Assembly: GCF_009193355.1 (NCBI RefSeq)
Contig: NZ_WBVT01000011.1
Location: forward strand, 1 to 64,000
Direction of reading: 5' to 3'
Length of the DNA: 64,000 nucleotides
Origin: Bifidobacterium leontopitheci
GTDB lineage: Bacteria > Actinomycetota > Actinomycetes > Actinomycetales > Bifidobacteriaceae
Both the position numbers and the translations under genes were made by a program. Below the pieces are notes generated by a model. It searched no databases and was not told the DNA's origin. It saw only the letters and a list, made by a program, of their open reading frames with translations. The stretch's first letter is position 1, and the number at the start of each line of letters is the position of its first letter. This document shows, in pieces, positions 1-8,542 of this stretch.

Positions 1-49
1 CCCTCATCCCTTCACCCCCCTCATCCCTTCACCCCCCTCATCACTTCCC
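1..49. repeat. 17-bp tandem repeat, about 3 copies
   Basis: Two perfect copies of CCCTCATCCCTTCACCC and a degenerate third copy lie head to tail at the window edge. The array may extend outside the window. Nothing else recognisable lies before the palindrome that follows. Confidence 0.8.
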
Positions 50-53
50 TTCC

Positions 54-81
54 GTCACAGCGGGTACCTACCCGCTGTGAC
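54..81. repeat. GTCACAGCGGGT palindrome, copy 1
   Basis: Perfect inverted repeat with 13-bp arms (GTCACAGCGGGTA) and a CC centre, 38 bp before the start codon of the first gene. The same core recurs at 4450-4483, 10748-10787 and 37177-37238. This copy has no T-tract on either side. It may be a bidirectional RNA hairpin or a DNA palindrome bound by a protein. Confidence 0.8.
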
Positions 82-119
82 ATAGGCGCGCCCAGTACGC
101 CGCGTTACAATGTCGCACG

Positions 120-1301
120 ATGACAGTGAGAAGGCAATCCGTGAGCACAGCGAAGCAACAGCATCAGTCGAAGAACAACCCGTCCTCGCGCAAGCGACGC
201 GAGGCAGGTTCCGTGAACAACGGCTCGCACGCCGGCGTCACCGTGTCCATCCGCAAGTCCGGCCGGAAGAACGCCACACGCGGCGGCGCGGCATCGCGCA
301 ATCGCAACACCACGACCACGCGCAACACCTCGACCTCACGCAACACGGCGGCCAAACGCAACACCACAGCCAAACGCAACACCGCAGACCGCAAGCGTCG
401 CGACGGAGCCGTCACCCGTAACGGCGCACGCCGCCGCATCACGCGCAAACGTTCGTCCAGCAAACGCCCCATGACGCGCGGCAGGCGCATCGCGACGGCG
501 CTGACCATGCTCGTCGCCGCATGCTGCGCGGTCGCGCTCGCCTGGGTGACCACGCAGTTCGTATCCGGCCGCATCGCCCTGGCCGACGCACGCAACCGGC
601 AGAGCCAGCTGTCCTCACGCTACGGCTTCGACCCGGGCGACATCATCTCGGACGGCCAGTTCTTCAACGGTTATGCCATGAGCGAAGCCGAAGTGCAGTC
701 GTTCCTCGACGACCACGGCGAGGCCTGCACCGGCTCGGCGTGCCTGAAGTCACGCACGTTCGACACGACGACCATCAAGGCCGACGCCTACTGCAACGGA
801 TACCAGGGCAGGAAGCGCGAGACGGCGGCCGCCATCATCGACAAGTCGGCGAAGTCCTGCAACGTCAGTCAGAAGGTGCTGCTCACCGTCATGCAGAAGG
901 AGCAGCAGCTGGTCACCGCCGCCAAGCCGACCGACTTCCAGTTCAAGGCGGCGATGGGGCTCAGCTGCCCGGACGACGCCGACTGCGACCCTGAATACGC
1001 CGGGTTCTTCCGCCAGGTGTACGGCGCCGCGAACCGGTACCAGTACTACGCGCATCATGAGGAGCAGTACGGCTACCATGCCGGCAAGCTCAACTATGTG
1101 AAGTTCCATCCGAACGCGAGCTGCGGCGGCGCAAACGTGCTCATCGACAACAAGGCGACCGCGCTGCTGTACATCTACACGCCGTACCAGCCGAACGACG
1201 CGGCGCTGGCGGCGGGCGTGGGCGAGGGCGACTCGTGTTCCAGCTACGGCAACCGCAATTTCTCGATCATCTACCGCGGCTGGTTCGGCTCGGCGCGATA
1301 G
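120..1301 (+). CDS. Membrane-anchored protein with Cys-rich extracellular domain
   Basis: Predicted 393-residue protein. The first ~115 residues are extremely basic and rich in Arg, Lys, Thr and Asn, with repeated RNTT-like units at about 60-85. A hydrophobic segment at about 123-147 follows, then a ~245-residue exported domain with eight cysteines, which suggests disulfides. The exported part contains LLTVMQKEQQL and ends in a GNRNF...WFG motif. It resembles a domain common in secreted actinobacterial proteins that are often labelled hemagglutinin-like or hypothetical. The Glu of QKEQ could be a lysozyme-like catalytic residue, but that is inference. ATG 120 is used; an overlapping ATG at 110 is in another frame. 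The gene converges on the MFS gene, with 6 bp between stops. Confidence 0.8.
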   Translation: MTVRRQSVSTAKQQHQSKNNPSSRKRREAGSVNNGSHAGVTVSIRKSGRKNATRGGAASRNRNTTTTRNTSTSRNTAAKRNTTAKRNTADRKRRDGAVTRNGARRRITRKRSSSKRPMTRGRRIATALTMLVAACCAVALAWVTTQFVSGRIALADARNRQSQLSSRYGFDPGDIISDGQFFNGYAMSEAEVQSFLDDHGEACTGSACLKSRTFDTTTIKADAYCNGYQGRKRETAAAIIDKSAKSCNVSQKVLLTVMQKEQQLVTAAKPTDFQFKAAMGLSCPDDADCDPEYAGFFRQVYGAANRYQYYAHHEEQYGYHAGKLNYVKFHPNASCGGANVLIDNKATALLYIYTPYQPNDAALAAGVGEGDSCSSYGNRNFSIIYRGWFGSAR

Positions 1302-1307
1302 ATGACG

Positions 1308-2558
1308 TCAGCGTTCGACGGACTTGCCGACGTACGGCTTGAGCAGCGTGGTGGTGCCGACCGCCAGCAGTGCGAACAGCGCGCCGAACGGACCGAGCCA
1401 GGTCAGGCCGAGACCGTCGTTGACCATGCCGCCGACCGCGGAGCCGACGGCGATGCCGATGTTGAACGACATGGAGTTGAGCGAGGCGGCGAGGTTCATC
1501 GAGCCGGGGTGCGACTGGGCGGCGACGTCCATGTACAGCACCTGCGATGCCGAGTTCTGCAGGTACATGAACATGCCGAGCACGACGAGCAGCACGGCGC
1601 CGTACACGGGGACGACGCTGGCCAATGCGAGCGAGGCGAGCAGCAGCGCCTGCGCGATGTAGATCGGCCTGATGTGCGTGAGCGGCTCCACACCGCGGCC
1701 GCGGTCGGCGAGCTTGCCGCCGTACAGGTTGCTCCACAGGCAGGCGGCGCCGTAGATGACGAGGCCAAGGCTCAGGTACTGCTCGGGCACGTGGATCTCG
1801 TCTCGCATGATGGGCGTCAGGTATGTGTAGAACACGTAGCTTGCGGCGGCGCCGAACACCACGTCGAGCACGCCAAGCTGGATGCGGCGGTCGAAGAACA
1901 GTCGGAACTGGCGCAGGAAGCCGACTTTCGCGAGATGGCTGTTGCGCGGCAGCACGGTGAGGACAAGCGCGATGACGATGACGGTCATGATGTTCACCAG
2001 ATGGAACGCCCATCGCCATCCGAACGTGTTCGCCACCCAGGTGCCGACCGGCACTCCGACGACCGAGGCGATGGAGAACCCGGAGAACACCCACGCGATG
2101 AACTTGGTGCGGAACCTGTCGACGGTCACGTCGGGCGCGTAGGTCATGGCGATGGCCACGAGCGTGCCGGAGACGAGCGCGATCATGATGCGCGCCACGA
2201 CGAGCACCGCATAGTTCGGCGCGAACGCGCACAGGATGTTGCCTACCAGGAAAACGGCAAGCAGCGTCAGGTGCGTGGCGAAGCGCGGGAACCGTGCGGA
2301 GATGGCCGAGCCGAGCGGCGTGACGGGCGCGTAAACGAACGCGAACAGGGACACGAGATTGCCGACCGTCACCTCGGAGACGCCGAGCCCGTGCGCGATG
2401 TCCGGCAGGATGCCGACGACGATGAACTCGCTCATGCCCAGGATGAAGCTGGATGCGATGAGCGTGACGACCGGCAGCGTGAAGAACCGCTCCCCCTTGC
2501 CCGCCGGCTGCTGCGGTTTGGCTCCCTGCGACCCGTCGGCCGGGACCGATGACGACAT
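1308..2558 (-). CDS. MFS transporter, drug/sugar efflux (DHA1-like)
   Basis: About 416 residues with around 12 hydrophobic segments. It begins after a short polar leader with FILGMSEFIVVGILPDIA, the first helix typical of AraJ/YdhP-type DHA1 exporters. The loop between helices 2 and 3 holds SAISARFPR. It probably exports small molecules by proton antiport; the substrate cannot be told. Start chosen at ATG 2558 because GGAGGAGAG lies 7 nt upstream; in-frame ATG 2576 and a farther upstream start lack such a site. Single gene, convergent with the gene before it and divergent from the next. Confidence 0.88.
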   Translation of the reverse strand: MSSSVPADGSQGAKPQQPAGKGERFFTLPVVTLIASSFILGMSEFIVVGILPDIAHGLGVSEVTVGNLVSLFAFVYAPVTPLGSAISARFPRFATHLTLLAVFLVGNILCAFAPNYAVLVVARIMIALVSGTLVAIAMTYAPDVTVDRFRTKFIAWVFSGFSIASVVGVPVGTWVANTFGWRWAFHLVNIMTVIVIALVLTVLPRNSHLAKVGFLRQFRLFFDRRIQLGVLDVVFGAAASYVFYTYLTPIMRDEIHVPEQYLSLGLVIYGAACLWSNLYGGKLADRGRGVEPLTHIRPIYIAQALLLASLALASVVPVYGAVLLVVLGMFMYLQNSASQVLYMDVAAQSHPGSMNLAASLNSMSFNIGIAVGSAVGGMVNDGLGLTWLGPFGALFALLAVGTTTLLKPYVGKSVER

Positions 2559-2797
2559 GACCACGCTCTCCTCCATGCACTGTGCCTTCCCTGATGCAAA
2601 CGATTGATACCTTAGCCGCACCACGTGTCATGACACGCGACGCGAGACGCCATGCGGACACGTGCCGAAGCCCGGCCGCGGCGGCCTGTCCCGTCGCAGT
2701 CTGAGAGGATAATCGGTGATACGCCGCGACGTCCGGATCCGGACCGCAGAATCCGAAAGCGGCATACGGCAGTCACACATGGACGAGGGGGCACGGC

Positions 2798-4246
2798 ATG
2801 GGGTTATTCGGCAAACACGATGACGGGTACGTATCGCCGTTCGACGTCGACGATGCGCCGGCGTATGTCGACTTCAGTTCCGCGGATGGCGTCAGCGACG
2901 ACACGCACGACGCCACTCATGCCACCGACGCCGCGTCCCGTCACGGCAGCGTCGACGCAAGCACGTCCGCGCGTCGAGACCGTGCGCAGCAGGCCGCGTC
3001 CGTCTCCCCGAACCAGCAGACGTCGGACCATCAGACGCCGTATCAGCAGACGCCGGCCGAACCGTCACGACGCGAACGGCAACGCACGCAACGGCAGTCC
3101 AATGTGGCGCAGCAGGCGGTGCAACGCAACCGTCAGGCGGTCAAACAGGCGTCACGGAACCGCACGACCGGGCACGGCGGCACCCGGCAGACTTCAGCCT
3201 CGTCCAAGCGTAACGGCAAAGGCGTGTGGATCGTGGCGCTCATCGTCGTCATCATATTCTCCACGAAACTGCCGCAGCTGGTCATCGGCAGCCTGTTCGG
3301 CGGCGGCTCGGATTCCGACTCGTCGTCCTTCTCGTCGTCCGCGTGGAACGGGCCTTCGCATGACGACAAGCCGACCAAAGAGAAGACCGGCCGCGTGGCC
3401 ACCTACGACGGCGACAGCGCAGAGGTCACCATCGCCAAGGCGGCGGCAGGACCGAACGACATCGCCGGGCAACCCACGGTGATCGTCACCTACCATTGGC
3501 GAAACACCGGCGAGAAGACGACGACGTTCAGCAGCTTCGTCATGGACCGCAACGTCTTCCAGCATGGCGAGGGGCTGATACCGACGACCCTGTACAACAC
3601 CAAGGACTCCCCCATCGCCGGCTACGACCCGCGATCCACTGACACCAAGGTGCGGGCGGGCGAGGAGCTCGACACGACCATCGCCTACCGGCTGATCGAC
3701 AAGACGACCGACCTGTTCGTGGAGGCGAACGAGGCGGATTCGCTCTCGGAGGGCATCGTCTCGGCGTTCGCTATCTCGAACGACGGGACCACGTTCACGC
3801 AGATCGATTCGACGCCGCTGCGCAAGGCCCCGCAGGCCAGCGCCGAGGAGCGCAAACCGCTCAAACCGATCCACAGCTACAGCGCCGACGTGCTCGCCTC
3901 GATTACCAACGTGACGCGCGGGCCGAACGACTACAACGACAATCCGACCATCATCGTCACCATCGACTGGGTGAACACGTCGGAGGCCTCCGAACAGCTG
4001 ACCAGCGCCGCGGACCTGACCGTCACCCAGAACGGCAGGGAGCTGGACGCCAACTACTACATGGCGCCTTGGCCGGACGGCTACGAGGAGCTGAGCGACA
4101 CCCGTCGCGCCCAGCCGGGCGCCCTCGCCCGGTCGACGGTCTCGTACAAGCTCGACGATGCGAACGCGCCGGTGAAGGTGACGCTGAAAAGCCGGTACGG
4201 CGGGCACGACACGGTAACGCGGACAATCAAACTGCCGAAGGAGTGA
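2798..4246 (+). CDS. Membrane-anchored protein with two DUF5067-like domains
   Basis: 482 residues. N-terminal ~135 residues are low-complexity (Gln, Ser, Thr, Arg). One transmembrane helix lies at about 143-165, followed by a Ser/Asp-rich linker and two related extracellular domains at about 205-345 and 350-480. Each domain contains the pattern GPND...PTxIVTxxWxNT. This matches the beta-rich DUF5067 family found in Gram-positive surface and lipoproteins. Function unknown; extracellular binding is an inference. The N-terminus MGLFGKHDD resembles those of two other window proteins (starting at 22998 and 47640). Monocistronic. Confidence 0.8.
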   Translation: MGLFGKHDDGYVSPFDVDDAPAYVDFSSADGVSDDTHDATHATDAASRHGSVDASTSARRDRAQQAASVSPNQQTSDHQTPYQQTPAEPSRRERQRTQRQSNVAQQAVQRNRQAVKQASRNRTTGHGGTRQTSASSKRNGKGVWIVALIVVIIFSTKLPQLVIGSLFGGGSDSDSSSFSSSAWNGPSHDDKPTKEKTGRVATYDGDSAEVTIAKAAAGPNDIAGQPTVIVTYHWRNTGEKTTTFSSFVMDRNVFQHGEGLIPTTLYNTKDSPIAGYDPRSTDTKVRAGEELDTTIAYRLIDKTTDLFVEANEADSLSEGIVSAFAISNDGTTFTQIDSTPLRKAPQASAEERKPLKPIHSYSADVLASITNVTRGPNDYNDNPTIIVTIDWVNTSEASEQLTSAADLTVTQNGRELDANYYMAPWPDGYEELSDTRRAQPGALARSTVSYKLDDANAPVKVTLKSRYGGHDTVTRTIKLPKE

Positions 4247-4276
4247 GACTCGGCGAAGAGGGCTGAACGCGGGTGG

Positions 4277-4320
4277 CCACCCCCAGTCAGCTCCGCTGAC
4301 AGCCCCCGCCAGCGGGGGCG
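4277..4320. repeat. REP-like element, plus orientation
   Basis: Two-hairpin unit: CAGTCAGCTCCGCTGACAG followed by GCCCCCGCCAGCGGGGGC. It belongs to the dispersed family described in the findings. It faces the inverted copy 10 bp downstream, giving a BIME-like pair. Confidence 0.85.
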
Positions 4321-4330
4321 ACCCGGTGCC

Positions 4331-4376
4331 GCTCCCGCTGGCGGGAGCTGTCGAGCACAGCGAGACTGAGGGTGGT
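4331..4376. repeat. REP-like element, inverted orientation
   Basis: Reverse-oriented copy (GCTCCCGCTGGCGGGAGC then a degenerate AGTC hairpin, ending in GGGTGGT). With 4277-4320 it forms an inverted pair between the DUF5067-like gene and the glnA terminator. Confidence 0.8.
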
Positions 4377-4449
4377 CGGCGCGAGAGCAGTCAGCATAAA
4401 GAGTGCAGAGGCCCCGACTCGTCGACCGCCGCCCTCAGCGCAACAAAAA

Positions 4450-4483
4450 AATGTCACAGCGGGTGAACACCCGCTGTGACATT
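4450..4483 (-). terminator. glnA rho-independent terminator (GTCACAGCGGGT palindrome, copy 2)
   Basis: Perfect 16-bp arms around an AA centre, 32 bp past the glnA stop codon. Read on the minus strand the stem is followed by a run of T (TTTTTTTGTTG), so it is a textbook intrinsic terminator. It is the clearest evidence for what this palindrome family does. Confidence 0.85.
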
Positions 4484-4515
4484 CCGCTATCCAATATCCT
4501 GCGCCAAGCCGCGCG

Positions 4516-5853
4516 TCACAGCTTCGGCAGGTACTTCTTCAGCTCGTACGGCGTGACCTGACGACGGTACTCGTCCCACTCCTGATGCTTGTTGCGCAGG
4601 AAGTACTCGAACGCATGCTCGCCGAGCACGCCGGCCACGAAGTCGGACTTCTCCATGATCTTCAACGCGGCGTCCAGCGAATCCGGCAACGGCTCGATGC
4701 CCATCGCCTGACGTTCCGCGTCGGTCAGCTCCCACACGTCGTCGCTGGTCGGCTCGCCGAGCGTCATCTGCTGTTCGATGCCGTCGAGGCCGGCGGCCAG
4801 CAGCACCGAGTACGCGAGGTACGGGTTGGCGACAGGGTCGAGCGCACGGAACTCCATGCGCGCCGAATTGCCCTTGCCCGGCTTGTACTGCGGGATGCGC
4901 AGCAGCGCGGAGCGGTTGTTGTGGCCCCAGCAAATGTAGCTGGGCGCCTCGTTGCCGCCCCACAGGCGCTTGTACGAGTTGACGTACTGGTCGGTGACCG
5001 CGCAGATCTCGGCCGCATGATGCAGGATGCCTGCGGCGAACTGGCGCGCGGTGATCGACATGTTGAACTCCTGGCCGGCCTCATAGAAAGCGTTCGCGTC
5101 GCCTTCGAACAGGCTCAGGTGCGTGTGCATGCCCGATCCCGGCGCGTCGGCGAACGGCTTGGGCATGAAGCTCGCATGGATGCCGCGTTCCAGCGAGATC
5201 TCCTTGACGACCGTGCGGAACGTCATGATGTTGTCGGCCGTGGTCAGCGCGTCCGCGTAGCGCAGGTCGATCTCGTTCTGGCCGGGGCCCGCCTCGTGGT
5301 GCGAGTATTCGACCGAGATGCCCATCTGTTCGAGCATGTTGACGGTCGCGCGGCGGAAGTCCATGCCGGGGCTGCGCGGCACATGGTCGAAGTAGCCGCC
5401 TTCGTCGATGGGCGTGGGCGCCTTCGACCAGTCGGTCTGGTTTTCGAACAGGTAGAACTCGATTTCGGGGTGCACGTAGAACGTGAAGCCCTTCTCCTTC
5501 GCCTTGGCGAGCGCACGCTTGAGCACGTGCCGCGGATCGCCGAGCGACGGCTCGCCGTCGGGCGTGAGAATGTCGCAGAACATGCGGGCGGTGCCCTGCG
5601 GGCCGCCGCGCCACGGCAGGATCTGGAACGTGGTGGGGTCGGGGCGGACGATCATATCGTCCTCCGACACGCGCGTCATGCCCTCGATGGCGGAGCCGTC
5701 GAAGCCCAGTCCCTCTTCGAACGCCGCCTCCAGCTCGGCCGGGGCGATGGCGACCGATTTCAGTGTGCCCAGCACATCGGTGAACCACAACCTGATGAAA
5801 CGCACGTCGCGTTCCTCGACCGTGCGCAGGGCGAACTCTTGCTGCTTATCCAT
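4516..5853 (-). CDS. glnA: Type I glutamine synthetase (GSI-alpha-like)
   Basis: 445 residues; makes glutamine from glutamate, ammonia and ATP. The N-terminal beta-grasp domain (about 15-100) contains RFIRLWFTDVLGTLKS and GFDGSAIEGM. The catalytic domain has the metal-binding segments HPEIEFYLF and EAGPGQNEIDLRY, the flexible-loop region MPKPF, and RIP...ARMEFRALDP. The length and the lack of a DLYDLPPEE-type adenylylation segment near the C-terminus point to the GSI-alpha class, which is not controlled by adenylylation (GlnA2-like of actinobacteria). The start at 5853 matches family N-termini; a longer reading frame upstream is not similar to GS. Divergent from the DUF2252 gene across a 198-bp spacer. 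Confidence 0.95.
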   Translation of the reverse strand: MDKQQEFALRTVEERDVRFIRLWFTDVLGTLKSVAIAPAELEAAFEEGLGFDGSAIEGMTRVSEDDMIVRPDPTTFQILPWRGGPQGTARMFCDILTPDGEPSLGDPRHVLKRALAKAKEKGFTFYVHPEIEFYLFENQTDWSKAPTPIDEGGYFDHVPRSPGMDFRRATVNMLEQMGISVEYSHHEAGPGQNEIDLRYADALTTADNIMTFRTVVKEISLERGIHASFMPKPFADAPGSGMHTHLSLFEGDANAFYEAGQEFNMSITARQFAAGILHHAAEICAVTDQYVNSYKRLWGGNEAPSYICWGHNNRSALLRIPQYKPGKGNSARMEFRALDPVANPYLAYSVLLAAGLDGIEQQMTLGEPTSDDVWELTDAERQAMGIEPLPDSLDAALKIMEKSDFVAGVLGEHAFEYFLRNKHQEWDEYRRQVTPYELKKYLPKL

Positions 5854-5875
5854 AACATCCCATGGTTTCACGGTC

Positions 5876-5897
5876 GTGTTACGAGAGTCGTTAACAC
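5876..5897. promoter_or_regulatory. Possible operator upstream of glnA
   Basis: Inverted repeat GTGTTA-N10-TAACAC, 23 bp upstream of the glnA start codon. Nitrogen regulators of actinobacteria bind GTnAC-type repeats, and GTTAC occurs here. The assignment to any regulator is speculative. Confidence 0.3.
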
Positions 5898-6051
5898 AGG
5901 TGGCTGGCGGACCGCGTAGCCGGCCTCCGGCAGCCGGCGCCAAACCGGCCGGCCGAGGCCACGGTGTCGGCCGGCGCGGCCAAACGCACGCCGTGACACG
6001 CATCGGACGCCGGCGTGGCGTGCGCGACGGCAAGGCGTTAAGGTGGTGTTC

Positions 6052-7485
6052 ATGAGCGATAATCACCCAACCATCGATCTGTCTTCGTGGCATCAGGCCG
6101 ACACCGCACTGGGGCGGGCGCGCGCGGGCATCGCGCTGCGCAAGTCGACGCCGCTGGAGAGCCACGCCCTGTGGAAGATCCGTTCCGGACGCCGTGACGT
6201 GATCGCCCTGCTCGAGGAGCAGTCGGCGCAGCGCGTGCCCGACCTGATTCCGCTGCGCTACTACCGGATGAGCGACTCCGCGTTCACGTTCTACCGCGGC
6301 ACGGCGCTCATCATGGCCAACGACCTGGCCCGCACCCCCACCACGGGCATCCCCGTGCAGGCGGTCGGCGACGCGCACATCGGCAATTTCGGCATGTTCC
6401 GCTCCCCCAGCTCGCGCCTGGTCTTCGACATCAACGACTTCGACGAGACGACGACCGGCCCCTGGGAGTGGGACGTGAAACGGCTTGCGGTATCCGTGGA
6501 AATCTGCGGGCGCGCGAACGGCATCAAGGAGAAGGACCGCCGTGCCGCGGTGGCGCGTTGCGTGCACTCGTACCGCGACCATATCAAGCAGTTCTCGCAG
6601 ATGGACTTCCTGGACGTCTGGTACGACCATCTTGACGTGGAGGCGGCGCTCGACCATTACGAGAGTACGGTGAACGGCAAGCGCAACCGCACACTGCGCG
6701 ACGCGGCGATGCGCGCTTCGGTGCGCGATTCCGACCATGCGGCCGCCAAGCTCACGTATCTGGACAGCAAGGCGGGGCGGCTGCGGTTCCGCGCCAAGCC
6801 GCCGGAGCTGGTGCCAATCAGCGACCTGAAGGACTACGCCGACCTGAAGGCGCTTGAGGAGCGGCTGGACACGCTGTACGACAGCTACCGCGACAGCCTG
6901 TACGAGGACCGCCGCTACGTGCTGAGCCACTACCGGTATCACGATACGGCCCGCAAGGTGGTTGGCGTCGGCTCGGTGGGCACGCGCGCATGGGTGTCGA
7001 TCCTGACCGGCCGGGGGCTTGACGACCCGCTGATGCTGCAGATGAAGGAGGCCAACGAGTCGGTGTTCGAACGGTTCGTGGGCCGCTCCCCCTATGCGAC
7101 GCACGGCGAGCGCGTGGTGCAGGGGCAGAAGCTGATCCAGTCGACGGCCGACGTGCTGCTCGGCTGGGCGAGCTTCATGGCAGAGGACGGCCGCAAGCGC
7201 GACTATTACGTGCGTCAGTTCTGGAACGGCAAGGGGTCGATCGACATCGACCATCTCAACGCGCTGGGACTGTCCGATCTGGGCCGCATGTGCGCCTGGT
7301 GCCTGGCCCACGCGCATGCGCGCACCGGCGACAGCATCGCCATCGCGAACTACCTGGGCGGCACCGACGAGTTCGACCAGGCGATCGCCACGTTCGCTCA
7401 GGCGTATGCGGAGCAGAACGAGGAGGATTACGCGCTGTTCCGCAAGCTCATCAAGAAGGGCGAGCTGCCCTGCTCGAAGAAATGA
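6052..7485 (+). CDS. DUF2252 family protein
   Basis: 477 residues, the usual length for DUF2252. Recognisable family motifs are PLRYYRMSDSAFTFYRGTA (about 67-85), GDAHIGNFG (about 104-112), FDINDFDET (about 124-132) and, near the C-terminus, CLAHAHARTGD. The GDxHxGNFG and DxNDFD pattern recalls the catalytic loop of kinase or aminoglycoside-phosphotransferase folds, so a phosphotransferase activity is plausible but unproven. ATG 6052 is preferred over 6043 because AAGGTGG lies at a normal distance. Divergent from glnA and convergent with priA. Confidence 0.88.
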   Translation: MSDNHPTIDLSSWHQADTALGRARAGIALRKSTPLESHALWKIRSGRRDVIALLEEQSAQRVPDLIPLRYYRMSDSAFTFYRGTALIMANDLARTPTTGIPVQAVGDAHIGNFGMFRSPSSRLVFDINDFDETTTGPWEWDVKRLAVSVEICGRANGIKEKDRRAAVARCVHSYRDHIKQFSQMDFLDVWYDHLDVEAALDHYESTVNGKRNRTLRDAAMRASVRDSDHAAAKLTYLDSKAGRLRFRAKPPELVPISDLKDYADLKALEERLDTLYDSYRDSLYEDRRYVLSHYRYHDTARKVVGVGSVGTRAWVSILTGRGLDDPLMLQMKEANESVFERFVGRSPYATHGERVVQGQKLIQSTADVLLGWASFMAEDGRKRDYYVRQFWNGKGSIDIDHLNALGLSDLGRMCAWCLAHAHARTGDSIAIANYLGGTDEFDQAIATFAQAYAEQNEEDYALFRKLIKKGELPCSKK

Positions 7486-7502
7486 GCCTCAGACGCTGTT
7501 CC

Positions 7503-7538
7503 GGTTCACGATTTGCGGGCCTGCGCAAATCGTGAACC
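7503..7538. repeat. GTTCACGATTTGCG hairpin, copy 1
   Basis: Perfect 15-bp inverted repeat (GGTTCACGATTTGCG) with a 6-nt loop, just after the DUF2252 stop. A second hairpin with the same stem lies at 7620-7657. Confidence 0.8.
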
Positions 7539-7558
7539 AGAAACGCACAAAAGGGAAC

Positions 7559-7597
7559 AAGAAGCCCGGAACTCCTTGGCGGAATTCCGGGCTTCTT
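7559..7597. terminator. Bidirectional terminator between DUF2252 gene and priA
   Basis: 13-bp perfect stem AAGAAGCCCGGAA with a 13-nt loop, followed by pyrimidine/T-rich sequence in both directions, between two convergent genes. Confidence 0.7.
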
Positions 7598-7619
7598 CCT
7601 GTTCATATGAACATCGTCA

Positions 7620-7657
7620 CCGTTCACGATTGGCAAGTCCCCGCAAATCGTGAACGG
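7620..7657. repeat. GTTCACGATTTGCG hairpin, copy 2
   Basis: Inverted repeat with arms CCGTTCACGATTGGC and GCAAATCGTGAACGG (one mismatch), 9 bp past the priA stop. It shares its stem sequence with copy 1. Confidence 0.75.
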
Positions 7658-7666
7658 TCGAGCGCC

Positions 7667-8392
7667 TTACCGGGCGACCTCCAGCGCCTCCTGAAGCGTG
7701 AAGGCGCGCGCATACAGCGACTTGCCGAGGATGGCGGAGTCGACGCCGATCTCGGCCAGCGTCCTGATGTCGCGCAGGTCGTCGAGCTTGCTGATGCCGC
7801 CGGACGCGGTGACCTTCGCATCCGTGCGTTCGGCGACCTCCTTGAGCAGCGTGAGGTTCGGGCCGCTCATCATGCCGTCGCGGGCCACGTCGGTGACCAC
7901 GTAGCGCGAGCAGCCGACCGAGTCGAGGAACTTCATGGTCTCGAACAGGTCGCCGCCTTCGCGCGTCCAGCCGCGGGCCGCGAGCGTATGGCCGCGCACG
8001 TCGAGGCCGACGGCCACGCGGTCGCCGTACCGCTTGATGACGGAGGCGGTCCAGTCGGGGTTCTCGAGCGCCGCGGTGCCGATGTTCACGCGGGCGGCAC
8101 CGGCGTCGAGCGCGGCCTCCAAGCTGGCGTCGTCACGCACGCCGCCGGACATCTCGATGTTCACCTTGTCGCCGAGTTCGCGCACGATCTCGCGCAGCTG
8201 GGCGCGGTTGTCGCCCGTGCCGAACGCGGCGTCCAGGTCGACCAGGTGAATCCATTCGGCGCCGGCCTCCACCCACGTGCGGGCGGCCTCCAACGGGCTG
8301 CCGTAGTCGGTTTCGGAGCCGGATTCGCCCTGACGCAGGCGCACGGCCTTGCCGTCGCGCACGTCAACGGCGGGAAGAAGGGTCAACGACAT
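7667..8392 (-). CDS. priA: ProFAR isomerase HisA/PriA
   Basis: 241 residues, a half-repeated TIM barrel. It isomerises ProFAR to PRFAR in histidine synthesis. In actinobacteria the PriA form also does the TrpF step of tryptophan synthesis; whether this copy is bifunctional cannot be read from sequence alone. Motifs: [15 protein letters not shown] (catalytic Asp about 10), [33 protein letters not shown] (second Asp) and [11 protein letters not shown]. Last gene of the his operon. A ribosome site (AGGCAGG) precedes ATG 8392. A 150-bp gap containing a REP-like element separates it from hisH. Confidence 0.93.
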   Translation of the reverse strand: MSLTLLPAVDVRDGKAVRLRQGESGSETDYGSPLEAARTWVEAGAEWIHLVDLDAAFGTGDNRAQLREIVRELGDKVNIEMSGGVRDDASLEAALDAGAARVNIGTAALENPDWTASVIKRYGDRVAVGLDVRGHTLAARGWTREGGDLFETMKFLDSVGCSRYVVTDVARDGMMSGPNLTLLKEVAERTDAKVTASGGISKLDDLRDIRTLAEIGVDSAILGKSLYARAFTLQEALEVAR

Positions 8393-8460
8393 GTCAACCT
8401 GCCTTTCTGTGATGGTATGTAGAGTTCGGAATATGGTCGTGCCTGATCGCTGACCGCGAC

Positions 8461-8509
8461 GACGCTCCCCCAGTCGGCTCCGCCGATAGCCCCCTCCACC
8501 GAGGGGGCC
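8461..8509. repeat. REP-like element in the hisH-priA gap
   Basis: GACGCTCCCCCAGTCGGCTC followed by a CCGCCGA hairpin half and GCCCCCTCCACCGAGGGGGC. Lies inside the his operon between hisH and priA, so it is probably transcribed. Confidence 0.85.
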
Positions 8510-8542
8510 GAGAAAGCACGGCCGGCCAAGCTCGAATCTGTT

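Noticed and set aside
4585-5919. 444-codon open frame opposite glnA
   Set aside because: Antisense shadow of glutamine synthetase.
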